Source: Brevibacterium siliguriense (GTDB lineage Bacteria; Actinomycetota; Actinomycetes; Actinomycetales; Brevibacteriaceae). From it: 64,000 nt of DNA. How positions within the stretch are numbered: the first letter of the stretch is position 1; each line of letters starts with the position of its first letter. The stretch is from NCBI RefSeq assembly GCF_900105315.1, contig NZ_LT629766.1:558001-622000 (forward strand), in the 5' to 3' direction. The notes under the pieces are model-generated. The model made no database searches, was not told the origin of the DNA, and saw only the letters and a list, made by a program, of their open reading frames with translations. Positions 48,981-61,292 of the stretch are shown in pieces. The translations under genes were made by a program, and so were the position numbers.

Positions 48981-49069
48981 TTATCGGGTGAACCCGAAGT
49001 AAAACAATACCCATCCAGGCCAGACAAACACAAATCGATGCTCAGTGACACCCCTCACACCTCACAAAA

Positions 49070-49125
49070 CTACCTGACGGCGGCCCAGATACCTCGCGCG
49101 AGGTTGCTGAGCCCCCGTCAGGTAG
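49070..49125. terminator. Hairpin after the gyrA operon, same family as the IS-split hairpin
   Basis: The imperfect 25-nt arms (CTACCTGACGG...ACCT) around CGCGCG lie 15 bp downstream of the minus-strand DUF3566 gene. The sequence is closely related to the hairpin split by the IS element at 21443/23044, with the same TACCTGACGGCGGCCCAG core. Confidence 0.75.
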
Positions 49126-49140
49126 CAATTGTGGGGAGGG

Positions 49141-49971
49141 TCAGTCGTCGGTGAGGGTGAGGCTGAATCCGCCGGCGATGAGGGAACCGATATTGTAGAT
49201 GAAGGCTGCCAAGGTCGACAGCGCCGTCATCAGAACGATGTTGATGACCGCGATGATGAAGCCCGCCGCGACGACTCGGCCGAAGCCGAAGATGCCGACG
49301 ATCCGCTCGGCCGACTCTGCGCCGGCGAGCTCACTCATCGTCGACTCGAGGCCGCTCATCACACCCGTAGCCTGCAGCACGACCCACAGCACGACGAAGG
49401 CGACGATCGTGGCGATGCCGATCGCCACGGACATGAGGAACGACATCTTCATGACCGACCACGGGTCGACCGCGGAGACAGTGAGGCGGACGGTTCGGGG
49501 GCCCTTCTTCTTTTTGTCCTTCCCGCCCTCGACCATGTTCTTCACACCCATCTTCACGCTGCCGGAGCTGGCGCGGACGGTGTTCGCGGCATTTCCCATC
49601 ACCGAGGTGGCGGTGCGGTTGCCGCCGCCCGATCCCTGGGAGCCCGATCCCTGCGAACCGGAAGCCGGTGCGCCGGATCCCTGAGATCCGGTCTGGGCAC
49701 CCGATCCCTGGGAGCCGGTGTGTGCCGACGGAGTCGACCCGGCCGAGGGAGCGCGGTTGGGCTTCGGCGATGCCTTCGGTGCGGGAGGTGCGACAACGGT
49801 GGCGTTCTGGCTGTTCGGACCCGAGGAGCCGCTACCGGACCCGGAGTTCGAGCCCGATCCGGTTGCGCCAGCCGACTTCTCGTCTGACTTCGACGAACCG
49901 GCCGTCAGACGGGTCGAGCCGCTCGACGTGCGTATGATCTTTCCTGAGCCTGGCTGTTTGCTATCGCTCAC
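49141..49971 (-). CDS. DUF3566 membrane protein with a long Ser/Gly-rich N-terminus
   Basis: The 276-aa protein has about 125 disordered residues with repeated GSQGSG units, then the DUF3566 domain (about 150-276): [20 protein letters not shown], a first membrane helix, EST..ELAG loop and a second helix. The family is conserved downstream of gyrA in actinobacteria; no biochemical role is established. It starts with GTG overlapping the gyrA stop, so it is part of that transcript. Two tRNA genes follow on the same strand. Confidence 0.9.
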   Translation of the reverse strand: MSDSKQPGSGKIIRTSSGSTRLTAGSSKSDEKSAGATGSGSNSGSGSGSSGPNSQNATVVAPPAPKASPKPNRAPSAGSTPSAHTGSQGSGAQTGSQGSGAPASGSQGSGSQGSGGGNRTATSVMGNAANTVRASSGSVKMGVKNMVEGGKDKKKKGPRTVRLTVSAVDPWSVMKMSFLMSVAIGIATIVAFVVLWVVLQATGVMSGLESTMSELAGAESAERIVGIFGFGRVVAAGFIIAVINIVLMTALSTLAAFIYNIGSLIAGGFSLTLTDD

Positions 49972-52535
49972 TCTTCCACATCCTCGTTGCCGGCCTGAGG
50001 CTCTGCGACCTCACCTTCCGGGACTTCGGCATCGTCTTCGCTTTCGATCTCGTCTTCGACCTCGGCTTCGGGCCCACGGGTCACTGCGATAATACGATCT
50101 TTCTTGTCCGGTTTCGCGAACACCACACCCATGGTGTTGCGTCCCTTTGCCGGAACTTCATCGATGCTCGACCGAACGATCTTACCGCGCTCCATGACCA
50201 CGAGGACCTCCTCACCGTCTTCGACGATGAGCCCGCCTACCAAGTCTCCGCGCTGTTCGGTGATCTTCGCAACCCGGATTCCCAGACCGCCACGGCCCTG
50301 CAGACGGTACTCGTCGACGGGGGTGCGCTTGGCGTACCCGGCTTCGGTGACGACGAAGACATAGGTGTCGGGCTGGACGACGTCCATCGTGAGCAGCTCG
50401 TCGTCGTCCTTGAACTTCATACCGGTGACACCTCCGGTGACCCTGCCCAACGGTCGGATCGACTCGTCATCGGCGGCGAAGCGGATCGACATGCCCTTGC
50501 GCGAGATCAGCAGCAGGTGGTCATCGGCGCCGACGATGCGAGCCGAGACCAGCTCATCGGGCTGACCCTTGTATTCGCGCAGGTTGATGGCGATGACACC
50601 GCCGGTGCGGTTCGAATCGTATTCACTCAGGCGGGTCTTCTTCACTACACCGGAACGGGTGGCGAGGATGAGGAAGTCGGCTTCCTCGTAGTCCCGGATC
50701 GACAGCACCTGTGCGATCGACTCACCCGGCTGTAGGGCGAGCAGGTTCGCCACGTGCTGGCCCTTGGCATCCCGTGAGCCCTCGGGCAGCTCATAGGCCT
50801 TGGCGCGGTACACGCGACCGGTGTTCGTGAAGAACAGCAGCCAGTTGTGGGTGGAGGTGACGAAGAACTGTTCGACGACATCATCGCCGCGCAGTGCCGC
50901 GCCCTTGATGCCCTTGCCCCCGCGGTGCTGGGCCCGGTACAGGTGGGTCTGGGTACGCTTCGCATAACCGCCCCGGGTGATCGTGACGACGACCTCTTCC
51001 TCGGGGATGAGGTCTTCCATGGACACGTCACCGTCGAATCCGGCGAGGATCTTCGTGCGGCGATCGTCACCGTAGCGCTCGACGATCTCGTCGAGTTCCT
51101 CGGACACGATCTCGCGCTGACGAGACGGGGTCGCCAGGATGTGGTTGTACTCGGCGATGAGGGCTTCGATCTTCTCGGCCTCTTCCTGGATCTTCAGACG
51201 CTCCAGGGCGGCCAGTCGGCGCAGCTGCAGGTCGAGGATCGCATTGGCCTGGAGTTCGTCGACCTCGAGCAGCTCCATCAGTCCGGTCCGCGCCTCGTCC
51301 GAAGACGGGGAGCGGCGGATCAGGGCGATGACCTCGTCGAGGGCGTCGAGGGCCTTGAGGTAGCCGCGCAGGATATGAGCGCGTTCCTCGGCCTTGCGCA
51401 GACGGAACTGCGTGCGACGGACGATGACTTCGATCTGGTGTTTGACCCACAGACGCAGGAACGAGTCGATGCTCAGCGTGCGCGGCACACTGTCGACGAG
51501 GGCAAGCATGTTCGCGGAGAAGTTCTCCTGCAGCGACGTGTGCTTGTAGAGGTTGTTGAGCACGACCTTGGCCACGGCATCGCGCTTGAGCACGATGACC
51601 AGGCGCTGACCGGTGCGACCCGAGGACTCGTCGCGCAGATCAGCGATACCGGCGACCTTGCCGTCCTTGACATAGGAGGCGATCTTCGCGGCCAGGGTAT
51701 CCGGGTTGACCATGTACGGCAGCTGGGTGACGACGAGGCAGGTGCGACCCTGGATCTCCTCGACCTCGACGACGGCGCGCTGGGTGATCGAACCGCGCCC
51801 GGTGCGATAGGTGTCCTCGATGCCCTTGCGGCCGAGGACCGTTGCGCCCATCGGGAAGTCGGGTCCCTTGATGATGCCGAGGAGGGCTTCAAGAGCCTCT
51901 TCCTTGCTCGCCTCCGGATGCGACAGCAGCCACTGGGCGCCCTGGGCGACCTCGCGCAGGTTATGCGGAGGAATGTTCGTGGCCATGCCCACGGCGATGC
52001 CGGCCGAGCCGTTGACCAGCAGGTTCGGGAACCTGGAGGGCAGAACCATCGGTTCTTGGTTGCGGCCGTCGTAGTTGTCCTGGAAGTCGACGGTGCCTTC
52101 TTCGATGTCCCGGACCATCTCCATGGCCAGGGGCGCCATCTTGCACTCGGTATAACGCGGTGCGGCGGCTCCGTCGTCGCCCGGGGAGCCGAAGTTTCCC
52201 TGACCGGACACGAGCGGGTAGCGCATCGTCCACGGCTGCACGAGGCGGACCATGGCGTCGTAGATCGCCGTGTCACCGTGCGGATGGTACTGGCCCATGA
52301 CATCACCGACGACGCGGGAGCACTTGGAGAAATTGCGGTCGGGGCGGTAGCCGCCGTCGAACATCGCGTAGAGCACGCGGCGGTGGACGGGCTTGAGTCC
52401 GTCGCGCACGTCGGGCAGGGCACGGCCGACGATCACGCTCATCGCGTAATCGAGGTACGACCTCTGCATCTCGAGGTTGAGATCAACCTGTTCGATCCGG
52501 TTGATTTCTGTTCCGATATCGTTCTCGTCGGCCAA
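49968..52535 (-). CDS. gyrA: DNA gyrase subunit A
   Basis: Type II topoisomerase breakage-reunion subunit of 855 aa. The active-site Tyr128 is in APRYTECKM. The quinolone region reads [17 protein letters not shown], with Thr89 at the position of E. coli Ser83 and Asp93 at that of Asp87, so no classical resistance change can be claimed. The C-terminal beta-pinwheel (about 510-820) has the GyrA-box region RGGKGIKG. A long acidic tail follows. It is encoded behind gyrB, with 140 bp between, and coupled to the DUF3566 gene. Confidence 0.98.
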   Translation of the reverse strand: MADENDIGTEINRIEQVDLNLEMQRSYLDYAMSVIVGRALPDVRDGLKPVHRRVLYAMFDGGYRPDRNFSKCSRVVGDVMGQYHPHGDTAIYDAMVRLVQPWTMRYPLVSGQGNFGSPGDDGAAAPRYTECKMAPLAMEMVRDIEEGTVDFQDNYDGRNQEPMVLPSRFPNLLVNGSAGIAVGMATNIPPHNLREVAQGAQWLLSHPEASKEEALEALLGIIKGPDFPMGATVLGRKGIEDTYRTGRGSITQRAVVEVEEIQGRTCLVVTQLPYMVNPDTLAAKIASYVKDGKVAGIADLRDESSGRTGQRLVIVLKRDAVAKVVLNNLYKHTSLQENFSANMLALVDSVPRTLSIDSFLRLWVKHQIEVIVRRTQFRLRKAEERAHILRGYLKALDALDEVIALIRRSPSSDEARTGLMELLEVDELQANAILDLQLRRLAALERLKIQEEAEKIEALIAEYNHILATPSRQREIVSEELDEIVERYGDDRRTKILAGFDGDVSMEDLIPEEEVVVTITRGGYAKRTQTHLYRAQHRGGKGIKGAALRGDDVVEQFFVTSTHNWLLFFTNTGRVYRAKAYELPEGSRDAKGQHVANLLALQPGESIAQVLSIRDYEEADFLILATRSGVVKKTRLSEYDSNRTGGVIAINLREYKGQPDELVSARIVGADDHLLLISRKGMSIRFAADDESIRPLGRVTGGVTGMKFKDDDELLTMDVVQPDTYVFVVTEAGYAKRTPVDEYRLQGRGGLGIRVAKITEQRGDLVGGLIVEDGEEVLVVMERGKIVRSSIDEVPAKGRNTMGVVFAKPDKKDRIIAVTRGPEAEVEDEIESEDDAEVPEGEVAEPQAGNEDVEE

Positions 52536-52639
52536 TGTGGGCTCTTCCCTTGTGTTCGAACCGTGTTCGGCTGGATCTCAGCCGTGTGCGGGGGCGATTG
52601 GTACGTTCAAAGTATGGGGGTGGTGCATCCGATCCCCAC

Positions 52640-52667
52640 CCTCACCGAGGCGGCTGCCCCGGTGAGG
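52640..52667 (-). terminator. Small hairpin between gyrB and gyrA
   Basis: CCTCACCG and CGGTGAGG make an 8-bp stem around 12 nt just after the gyrB stop. It could attenuate read-through or mark a processing site; gyrA has room for its own promoter. Confidence 0.35.
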
Positions 52668-52675
52668 ACGGAGGC

Positions 52676-54741
<2,066 letters not shown>

Positions 54742-54892
54742 AGAGGCCTGTGAAGGCATATTTCCGGAATTTTCGTGCCGCAGATGTACCCCCTGACAGG
54801 TAAGGGAGCGCCTATGGCCGTTTAAGGCCTTCTGTGTTCTTCTCAGAAATGCAGGGCCGCATCCCGGAATTTCGCCGAGGCGGCCGTCCGGT

Positions 54893-55405
54893 TCACCCGA
54901 ATGTGTCCCGGGGTCCGCGGCCGGCCACCGAACGTCGGCCGCGTTTGAAACTGCGCCCCTGCGGCCCCTTGATCTCGATCTCGGTGATCGTCGCCGAGCC
55001 CAGCCCTTCCTCGAGCTTGCGCAGGATCGTCGGTCTGAGAACCCGCAGCTGGGTCGCCCAGGTCGTCGAGTCCGCTGCGATGACGAGCAGCGGGGGAGAG
55101 AAGTCGACGGGAGTCGCGTGCTGGGCCACCTGGGGCCCGACGAGGTCCGGCCACCGACCCAGCACCTTGCCGATGTCGAGTGAGGACGACCAGCCGCGTT
55201 CGGAGATGAGCGAGCCGAGCACGGATGACACCGACTTCGGGTCACGGCCGTCTCTGCCCGATCCCGAGTAGACGACTTCGCCGCGCAGTCGGGAGCGTCG
55301 CCGGCTGCGGACGAACTTCGCTTCGCTGACCTCCATCCGCCTCACTCGGTCGAGGGCCTCGAGCGCGGCGACGGGAGTGGAAAAGTCCCGGGCGATGCCG
55401 CTCAT
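54893..55405 (-). CDS. DUF721/DciA-like replication-associated protein
   Basis: The 170-aa protein has a variable basic N-terminus and the DUF721 domain (about residues 55-150): VSSVLGSLISERGW, WPDLVGPQVAQHATPVDFSP and LLVIAADSTTWATQLRVLRP. The family includes DciA, proposed to load replicative helicase in bacteria lacking DnaC. The position behind recF and before gyrB is the conserved actinobacterial location. Its start overlaps the recF stop by 4 bp. Confidence 0.88.
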   Translation of the reverse strand: MSGIARDFSTPVAALEALDRVRRMEVSEAKFVRSRRRSRLRGEVVYSGSGRDGRDPKSVSSVLGSLISERGWSSSLDIGKVLGRWPDLVGPQVAQHATPVDFSPPLLVIAADSTTWATQLRVLRPTILRKLEEGLGSATITEIEIKGPQGRSFKRGRRSVAGRGPRDTFG

Positions 55406-56538
55406 GATGCGCTGCTCTGCAGGAGCCGGGACTGGTCGATCCGGATTCCTTCGAGGCCGTCGGGCAGATCGGAATCGACGGCGGCGGTGATGAACACCTG
55501 TTCGGCCGATGTCACTCTGGAGGCCAGACGCTGACGCCGACCTGTGTCGAGTTCGGCGAAGACGTCGTCGAGGACGAGGATCGGCTGTTCGGCGGCGCTC
55601 CCGGCATCGGCGGAGAGCAGATCCCAGCCAGCCAGCTGCATGGCCAACGCCAGCGACCAGGTCTCTCCGTGGGAGGCGTAGCCCTTCGCCGGATGGGTCC
55701 CGATCATCAGCGACAGGTCATCGCGGCCGGGTCCGTGCAGGGTCAGTCCGCGTTCGATCTCCGTCGTCCGGCGACGGTCGAGGGCTTCGAGCAGCAGTTC
55801 CCTGCATTCGGCAGCGGATTCGGCCTGCGAATAGTCGATGCGCGAATCGTAGGCGATATGGGCACCTTGCCGTTCCAGCCTGGCATCGGCGGCGATATAG
55901 GCGAAGTTCGTCTGCAGCGGTTCGACGATATCGGCGAGGATCCGCTGCCGACCGAAGACGAGTTCGGCCGCGGAGTCCGCGTAGGCCATGTTCCAGATGT
56001 CGAGAGTCGCCTCGAGGCCGGGATCGCGATCCTCGCGGAGCCGTTTGAGAAGAGCATTGCGCTGTTTGAGGGCTCGTTCGAAGTCGGTGATGATCGAGGC
56101 GAAGCGGGGATTGCGTGCCACGACGAGGGTGTCGATCCAGGATCGGCGTTCGGCCGGTTCGCCGCGCACCAGGCTGAGGTCCTCCGGAGCGAAGACGACG
56201 CAGGAGACGAGTCCCAGGATGTCTTTGAGTTTCACGGCATTGCGATTGACCCGGGCCCGGTTGGCGCCTTTGGCCTGGATGGTCACCTCGACGGTGGCGT
56301 GACGCTGATCCCGGTTGACCAGTGCGGACACCGTCGCGGCCGGTCGGCCGTCATGGACGAGCGGAGCGTCGAAGGCGACCCGGTGCGAACGCTGATGTGC
56401 CAGGTACCCGATCGCCTCGACGATATTGGTCTTACCGGTCCCGTTGTCGGCCACGAATGTGGTGACTCCGGGGGAGAACACGAGGTCGAGCTCCGGATAC
56501 GACCGATAGTCACGCAGGGAGAGTCGGGATATCCACAT
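55402..56538 (-). CDS. recF: DNA replication and repair protein RecF
   Basis: SMC-like ATPase of 378 aa that helps RecR/RecO load RecA at gaps. Walker A is ADNGTGKTNIVEAIGYLA (about residues 30-47). The signature area is HGPGRDDLSLMIG and Walker B is PILVLDDVFAELDTGRR. The gene begins right after the dnaN stop and is coupled to the DciA-like gene downstream. Confidence 0.97.
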   Translation of the reverse strand: MWISRLSLRDYRSYPELDLVFSPGVTTFVADNGTGKTNIVEAIGYLAHQRSHRVAFDAPLVHDGRPAATVSALVNRDQRHATVEVTIQAKGANRARVNRNAVKLKDILGLVSCVVFAPEDLSLVRGEPAERRSWIDTLVVARNPRFASIITDFERALKQRNALLKRLREDRDPGLEATLDIWNMAYADSAAELVFGRQRILADIVEPLQTNFAYIAADARLERQGAHIAYDSRIDYSQAESAAECRELLLEALDRRRTTEIERGLTLHGPGRDDLSLMIGTHPAKGYASHGETWSLALAMQLAGWDLLSADAGSAAEQPILVLDDVFAELDTGRRQRLASRVTSAEQVFITAAVDSDLPDGLEGIRIDQSRLLQSSAS

Positions 56539-57678
56539 TCAGATGCGCGTGGGCATGAGCAGATAGCGATAGGACTCGTCGGCAGGACCGTCGAGTTCCT
56601 TCTGCCCGGAGATGATGACCGGCTTCATCGGCTGAGTGAAGGAGAAGTTGACGTACGGACTCTCGACAGCGGCGAGGCCCTCGGCGATGTAGTGCGGGTT
56701 GAAGCCGACGGTGATCTCGTCGCCCTGGAGAGTGGCTTCGACAGCTTCGGACGCCTGAGCGTCGTCACCGGTGCCGGCGTGAAGGGTGAGCATCCCGTCG
56801 GTGACCTCGAAGCGCAGCGGAGTGTTGCGTTCGGCCACAAGAGAGACACGGCGGACGGCTTCACGCAGTACAGCGGTCTCGACGATGGCATGGATCGGAA
56901 CCGAATCCGGGAACAGCGACCGGACTTTGGGGTATTCGCCCTCGATGAGCAGCGACGTGGTGACTCGGCCCGCCGAGGTGAACGAGATCAGATCCTTGCC
57001 AGCGTCGGTGCTCAGACCGATGGTGACATCTCCGCCGAGGGACTTCGAGACATCGGAGAGTGTGCGTCCCCGCAGCAGAGCAACGGCCGAGACGTCGGGA
57101 CGTCCCGGGTTCCAGGTGAATTCGCGAACGGCCAGCCGGTAGCGGTCGGTGGCGAGCATCGTGACCTTTTCGCCCTCGATCTCGACGCGCACGCTGGTGA
57201 GGATCGGCAGGGTGTCGTCTTTAGAGGTTGCGATCGTGACCTGTGAGACGGCGTTCTGGAACTCACCTGCAGAGACGGTGCCGGAGTCCTCGGGGATCTG
57301 CGGCAGATCGGGGTACTCGGCCACGGGCATCGTCATCAGCGAGAAGCGGGAGGATCCGCAGGTGACGTCGACCTTCGCATCGATCTGTTCGAGAGTGACC
57401 TCTTGGTTCGGCAGCGCCTTGGAGATGTCTGCGAGCAGGCGACCGGAGACGAGGACCGTTCCGGCAGAGGCGACATCGGCGACGATCTCAACACGGGAGG
57501 AGACCTCGTAGTCGAAGACGGCCAGACGCACGTTGCCACCGGCTTCGGCGGTGATGAGGATGCCGGTGAGGACCGGAGCGGAAGGACGGTTGGGCAGAGT
57601 CTTGGTCGCCCAGGCAACAGCGTCAGCGAGCACGTCGCGATTGACTTTGAACTTCAAGGGGGATGCTTCCGCGTTCAC
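56539..57678 (-). CDS. dnaN: DNA polymerase III sliding clamp (beta subunit)
   Basis: The 379-aa clamp has the three clamp domains and ends SYRYLLMPTRI, the usual C-terminus. KFKVNRDVLADAVAWATKTL, MLATDRYRLAVREF and RYRLA-type segments are characteristic. The start is GTG 57678, with GAAGGAG placed 4 bp upstream, rather than the longer open frame to 57747. It lies 546 bp from dnaA across the origin region and directly abuts recF. Confidence 0.97.
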   Translation of the reverse strand: MNAEASPLKFKVNRDVLADAVAWATKTLPNRPSAPVLTGILITAEAGGNVRLAVFDYEVSSRVEIVADVASAGTVLVSGRLLADISKALPNQEVTLEQIDAKVDVTCGSSRFSLMTMPVAEYPDLPQIPEDSGTVSAGEFQNAVSQVTIATSKDDTLPILTSVRVEIEGEKVTMLATDRYRLAVREFTWNPGRPDVSAVALLRGRTLSDVSKSLGGDVTIGLSTDAGKDLISFTSAGRVTTSLLIEGEYPKVRSLFPDSVPIHAIVETAVLREAVRRVSLVAERNTPLRFEVTDGMLTLHAGTGDDAQASEAVEATLQGDEITVGFNPHYIAEGLAAVESPYVNFSFTQPMKPVIISGQKELDGPADESYRYLLMPTRI

Positions 57679-57959
57679 TTTACTCCTTCGGGGTGGCCAC
57701 CCGACCTGCACTGGGCATCTGGCACAAGATTCCGGGTTGCGAGTCACAGGCTCGATACTGCTCGGAAAACTTTACACAGCCTATCCGATTTGTGCCCACC
57801 TCAGGAGTGCCAGCCGAAAAGGGTGCTCAGAGGGTGAATCTCGCATTCGAGAATCAGCTGAGATCCTGTGTTCGAATATCCGACAGCTCTGAAGTCGTGC
57901 CGAACTCGAGGTCGTGAGCTCGAAGCTCACCCACCGCAGCAGTCGGTGGCGGTCGCCCT

Positions 57960-58215
57960 CTTGAGAGTTGAATTCACTTGGTAGAAGTATCAGCACTTGT
58001 GGAGATTGTGGATAAGTGCTGTTTACTCCAGAGTAATCAAGGGTTCTGACCGGTTATGGACTTGTGGAAGTCATGTGCACCGCGACGGAGCCGTCCGTGG
58101 GCGCTTGGGTAAACACAAGCGTGTAGTTCACATCTTTCCACCCACTGGGCGCTTCTGTCCACCGCTCTGTCCCCAGCTGTGAGCAATTGTCCCCAGGGTT
58201 ATCCACAGATGTGTA
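57960..58215. other. oriC: Replication origin (oriC), dnaA-dnaN intergenic region
   Basis: The region between dnaN and dnaA (57679-58224) holds perfect DnaA boxes TGTGGATAA at 58007-58015 and TTATCCACA at 58199-58207. Weaker forms are TGTGGAGAT at 57998 and TTGTCCCCA at 58187, with further TGTGGA/TCCAC variants between. In Streptomyces and Mycobacterium oriC lies in this intergenic region. Confidence 0.8.
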
Positions 58216-58224
58216 TGACGTTTT

Positions 58225-59904
58225 CTATAGGCGGTGCTGTTGTTTAATGCGGTTTGTGAGTTCGGTGACCTGCGTGTAGACGGCCCTTCTTTCGGCCATC
58301 TGAGTTCGAATCTTCTTGTTCGCATGCATAACGGTGGTGTGATCGCGTCCACCGAACGCCTGACCGATCTTCGGCAGGGAGAGGTCGGTGAGCTCACGGC
58401 ACAGGTACATGGCGATCTGTCTGGCCGTGGTCAGCGTCCGGGACCGGGAGGTTCCGCACAGATCATCGAGGGTGAGGCTGAAGTAGGCAGCGGTCTGGCC
58501 CATGATGTCTGCGGCGGTGACTGCCGGAGTGTCATCGGGGGTGATGAAGTCCTTGAGGACGGTCTCGGCCAGGGAGACGTCGATCTGCTGATCGTTGAGG
58601 TTGGCGAAGGCGGTGACGCGGATGAGGGCGCCTTCGAGCTCGCGGATGTTCGAGGATACCCGGGAGGCGATGTATTCGAGGACGTCATCGGGGACGTCGA
58701 GCGCTTCGGCTGCGGCCTTGCGGCGCAGAATCGCGAATCGGGTCTCCATATCCGGCGGCTGCACATCCGTGAGCAGACCCCATTCGAAGCGGGAGCGCAA
58801 CCGCTCCTCGAAGCCCTTGAGCATCTTCGGCGGCTGATCGGAGGTGATGACGACCTGTTTGGCCTCATTGTGCAGAGCGTTGAAGGTATGGAAGAACTCT
58901 TCGACCGTCGCATCCTTGCCCTGAAGGAACTGGATATCGTCGATCATAAGGATGTCGACCTCACGGTAGCGGCGCTGAAAGGCCGGACGCAGGGCATTGG
59001 AGGTCTTCGACGAACCGATCGTGTTGATGAAGTCGTTGACGAACTCTTCGCTCGAGACGTATTTCACGCGGATCTCGGGGAACAGCTGAGTCGCGTAGTA
59101 GCCGATCGCATGGAGCAGGTGGGTCTTGCCCAGTCCCGACTCCCCATAGATGAACAGAGGATTGTAAGCCTTGGCCGGAGCCTCGGCGACGGCGAATGCC
59201 GCGGCGTGGGCGAACCTGTTGGATGCGCCGATGACGAAGGTGTCGAAGGTGTACTTCGGGTTGAGCTGAGCGACGCCGGGAGCATCGATGGGCGGACCCA
59301 TCGGGGCGGCGGTCGCCTCGGCGATCTTCATCTCACGGTCGGTCATCCCCGATTCGGACGGAGCCTGAGGCTGCTGTTGGGTCGGCATCTGCGTCGCCGG
59401 CGGTGTGCTTGTCTGCGCCTGCGGAGTCTGTGCGGCGGGCTGGCCCTGATTCGGCTGGGCGTATCCGGGTGTCGGCTGGTCGGCGGGGGTCGGCCGCACC
59501 GATTCGGCCGCCTCGGTGGGGGTGGTTTCAGGGGAACCCGTCGCCGAGGTGGAGGTGACCGGATCGATGGGAACCTGCGTTCCCGGGGTCGGCTCTCCGA
59601 TGAGGTCTTCGAAGCGGATCGGCACGTCGAGTTCAGGATCGACGACGAAGCCGAAAGTCACTTCGAAACCGAGGACCTTGGAGAACTCGCTGGTCAGGGG
59701 GACGAGCAGCCTGGTCTCGATGGTGCGGCGGGTGTGTTCGTCGCGCACGGCGAGAAGGACGAGGGCATTGTCGACGAGGGCCTTGGGCACGGCGAGAGAG
59801 AGGAACCCCTTCTGATGGGCCGTGAGGTCTGGGTCCTTTTCCAGGTTTGAGACAACCGTGTACCAGCGGCTGATGAGCTCATTCTTGGAATTCGACACCG
59901 TCAC
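58225..59904 (-). CDS. dnaA: Chromosomal replication initiator protein DnaA
   Basis: AAA+ initiator of 559 aa. Domain I (about residues 1-90), a Pro/Gln/Thr-rich linker (about 105-200), then the ATPase domain with Walker [16 protein letters not shown], Walker [11 protein letters not shown] and the sensor/box VII region. Domain IV contains the signature [15 protein letters not shown] that contacts DnaA boxes. It binds the boxes on both sides of its gene. Its long glutamine-rich linker is typical of actinobacteria. Confidence 0.98.
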   Translation of the reverse strand: MTVSNSKNELISRWYTVVSNLEKDPDLTAHQKGFLSLAVPKALVDNALVLLAVRDEHTRRTIETRLLVPLTSEFSKVLGFEVTFGFVVDPELDVPIRFEDLIGEPTPGTQVPIDPVTSTSATGSPETTPTEAAESVRPTPADQPTPGYAQPNQGQPAAQTPQAQTSTPPATQMPTQQQPQAPSESGMTDREMKIAEATAAPMGPPIDAPGVAQLNPKYTFDTFVIGASNRFAHAAAFAVAEAPAKAYNPLFIYGESGLGKTHLLHAIGYYATQLFPEIRVKYVSSEEFVNDFINTIGSSKTSNALRPAFQRRYREVDILMIDDIQFLQGKDATVEEFFHTFNALHNEAKQVVITSDQPPKMLKGFEERLRSRFEWGLLTDVQPPDMETRFAILRRKAAAEALDVPDDVLEYIASRVSSNIRELEGALIRVTAFANLNDQQIDVSLAETVLKDFITPDDTPAVTAADIMGQTAAYFSLTLDDLCGTSRSRTLTTARQIAMYLCRELTDLSLPKIGQAFGGRDHTTVMHANKKIRTQMAERRAVYTQVTELTNRIKQQHRL

Positions 59905-60130
59905 ATTTCCTCAGCTTTCAAAAAATTTCGTTCTGGCGTGATCCACACCTGTGCATGACTTCCACATAGTTTTCCACAGAATGTGGACTAATGCCGAGTC
60001 AGCCCAGTGAATCTCCACACTCGTGGATAAGCTTGTGGAAAACTACATGGGTGTGACTTGTGGATGGGCTCTGGTGACGGAAACGCGTACGGTGATGAAT
60101 TTCGGGCGAGCGTGACGTGAAACATGCGGA
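59905..60130. other. DnaA-box-rich region upstream of dnaA (oriC-associated)
   Basis: Between dnaA and the rpmH promoter there are TGATCCACA (59939), TTTTCCACA (59970), TGTGGACTA (59982), CGTGGATAA (60022), TGTGGAAAA (60034) and TGTGGATGG (60059). They suit DnaA autoregulation of the dnaA promoter or a second origin element. Confidence 0.65.
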
Positions 60131-60136
60131 TCCCGT

Positions 60137-60166
60137 TTGACCGCTCGGATTCCGCCTCGCTAAGAT
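60137..60166 (+). promoter_or_regulatory. rpmH-rnpA promoter
   Basis: TTGACC (60137-60142) and TAAGAT (60161-60166) with an 18-bp spacer form a good vegetative promoter about 150 bp before rpmH. Confidence 0.65.
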
Positions 60167-60236
60167 GGAGTGTCCTGTGTACCGGGCTTCATCCGATTAT
60201 CCTGATTATCTTTTGGCTCTTATGCACAGGAGTGCT

Positions 60237-60266
60237 CGGCGGTCGAGACTCGCACCGCCGTTTTTT
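60237..60266 (+). terminator. Intrinsic terminator inside the rpmH leader (possible attenuator)
   Basis: CGGCGGT and ACCGCCG pair around CGAGACTCGC, with CGA/TCG able to extend the stem, and TTTTTT follows directly. It lies about 70 bp downstream of the rpmH promoter and 48 bp before the rpmH start, so it would stop most transcripts unless relieved. Confidence 0.6.
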
Positions 60267-60314
60267 GTGAGAACGCACCGGCGTTCATCCGCAACCTAGA
60301 AATCGGAGACTGAA

Positions 60315-60452
60315 GTGAGCAAGCGTACATTCCAGCCCAATAACCGTAAGCGCGCCAAGAAGCACGGCTTCCGCCTGCGTATGCGCACTCGCGCTGGCCG
60401 CTCGATCCTGGCTGCTCGTCGTCGCAAGGGACGTTCCGACATTTCGGCCTGA
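60315..60452 (+). CDS. rpmH: 50S ribosomal protein L34
   Basis: The 45-aa product, starting [20 protein letters not shown], is the canonical small basic L34 of the large ribosomal subunit. It starts with GTG after GGAG and is followed 2 bp later by rnpA, the usual arrangement. It was too short for a standard long-ORF scan. Confidence 0.97.
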   Translation: MSKRTFQPNNRKRAKKHGFRLRMRTRAGRSILAARRRKGRSDISA

Positions 60453-60454
60453 GC

Positions 60455-60820
60455 ATGCTTGACGCGGCACATCGGATCCGCAGCGGCGAAGACTTCAGAC
60501 GAATCTTCAGAGCCGGGGTCCGAGTGCGCTCCGAGCATCTCATGGCGCACAGCCTGAGAGACACCGATGATACCCACGCTGCGCGCGTGGGTTTCATCGT
60601 ATCCAAGGCCGTCGGAAACGCCGTGGTGCGCAACCGCACCAAGCGTCGCCTGCGCGAGATCATGCGTGCGCGTCTCGGCGAGCTGAGAGCAGGAGAGCTG
60701 TTCGTCATCCGGGCGCTGCCGCATGCGGGACAGACCGACTTCGCTGTTCTGTCTTCCGAGGTCGACGAGCTGCTGGTCAAGGCAGAGAAGAAGCTGGAAC
60801 GTCGTGGACGCCGAGCATGA
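60455..60820 (+). CDS. rnpA: Ribonuclease P protein component
   Basis: The 121-aa basic protein helps RNase P process tRNA 5' ends. The conserved RNP motif is [16 protein letters not shown] (about residues 60-75), with [14 protein letters not shown] just before. It starts 2 bp after rpmH and overlaps yidD by 17 bp. Confidence 0.97.
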   Translation: MLDAAHRIRSGEDFRRIFRAGVRVRSEHLMAHSLRDTDDTHAARVGFIVSKAVGNAVVRNRTKRRLREIMRARLGELRAGELFVIRALPHAGQTDFAVLSSEVDELLVKAEKKLERRGRRA

Positions 60821-61160
60821 TCTGAAACATGTCTCCGAGGTGCCTCGTCGGCCGGCCGGTTTCTGGCCCACACTCGGCTGGATAATCATGGTCGGCCCGA
60901 GGATGCCGTTCGTTTGGTTCATCCGCGCCTATCGGATCGTGATCTCGCCTCTCTACGGCCAAGTGTGCCGCTACTATCCCAGCTGCTCCATGTACGGTCT
61001 CGAAGCCTTCGAGATACACGGAGTTCTCAAGGGAGTGGTGTTAACTGGGTGGCGCATACTGCGCTGCAATCCGTGGTCGCACGGTGGCGTCGACCATGTG
61101 CCGGGATCGGCCCGGGAGGCCAGGTCGAAGACCATCCATCGCGGTCAGGCACACAGCTGA
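60804..61160 (+). CDS. yidD: Membrane protein insertion efficiency factor YidD
   Basis: The 118-aa product contains the YidD core [20 protein letters not shown], then [29 protein letters not shown] (in two parts at about residues 55-83). It assists YidC-mediated insertion. An N-terminal extension of about 30 residues is predicted if translation begins at GTG 60804; GTG 60840 and ATG 60888 are alternatives. It lies between rnpA and yidC as usual. Confidence 0.9.
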   Translation: MDAEHDLKHVSEVPRRPAGFWPTLGWIIMVGPRMPFVWFIRAYRIVISPLYGQVCRYYPSCSMYGLEAFEIHGVLKGVVLTGWRILRCNPWSHGGVDHVPGSAREARSKTIHRGQAHS

Positions 61161-61292
61161 ACATACTGAATTCGCAGTCCGCTCGCGAGCGCGATCAAGC
61201 GGACTGTCTGGGGCCACACGTCGTGTCGCGCAGACCTGTGAACAATGGCAAAATGAACTTCGCGCAAGAATCGGTGTAACGAGGAGAACTGA

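Noticed and set aside
49968..52535. Quinolone-resistance substitution at GyrA Thr89
   Set aside because: Thr at this position may be the natural residue; without relatives for comparison no resistance change can be claimed.
58234..59850. Long plus-strand ORF opposite dnaA
   Set aside because: Antisense to a certain gene and without family features.
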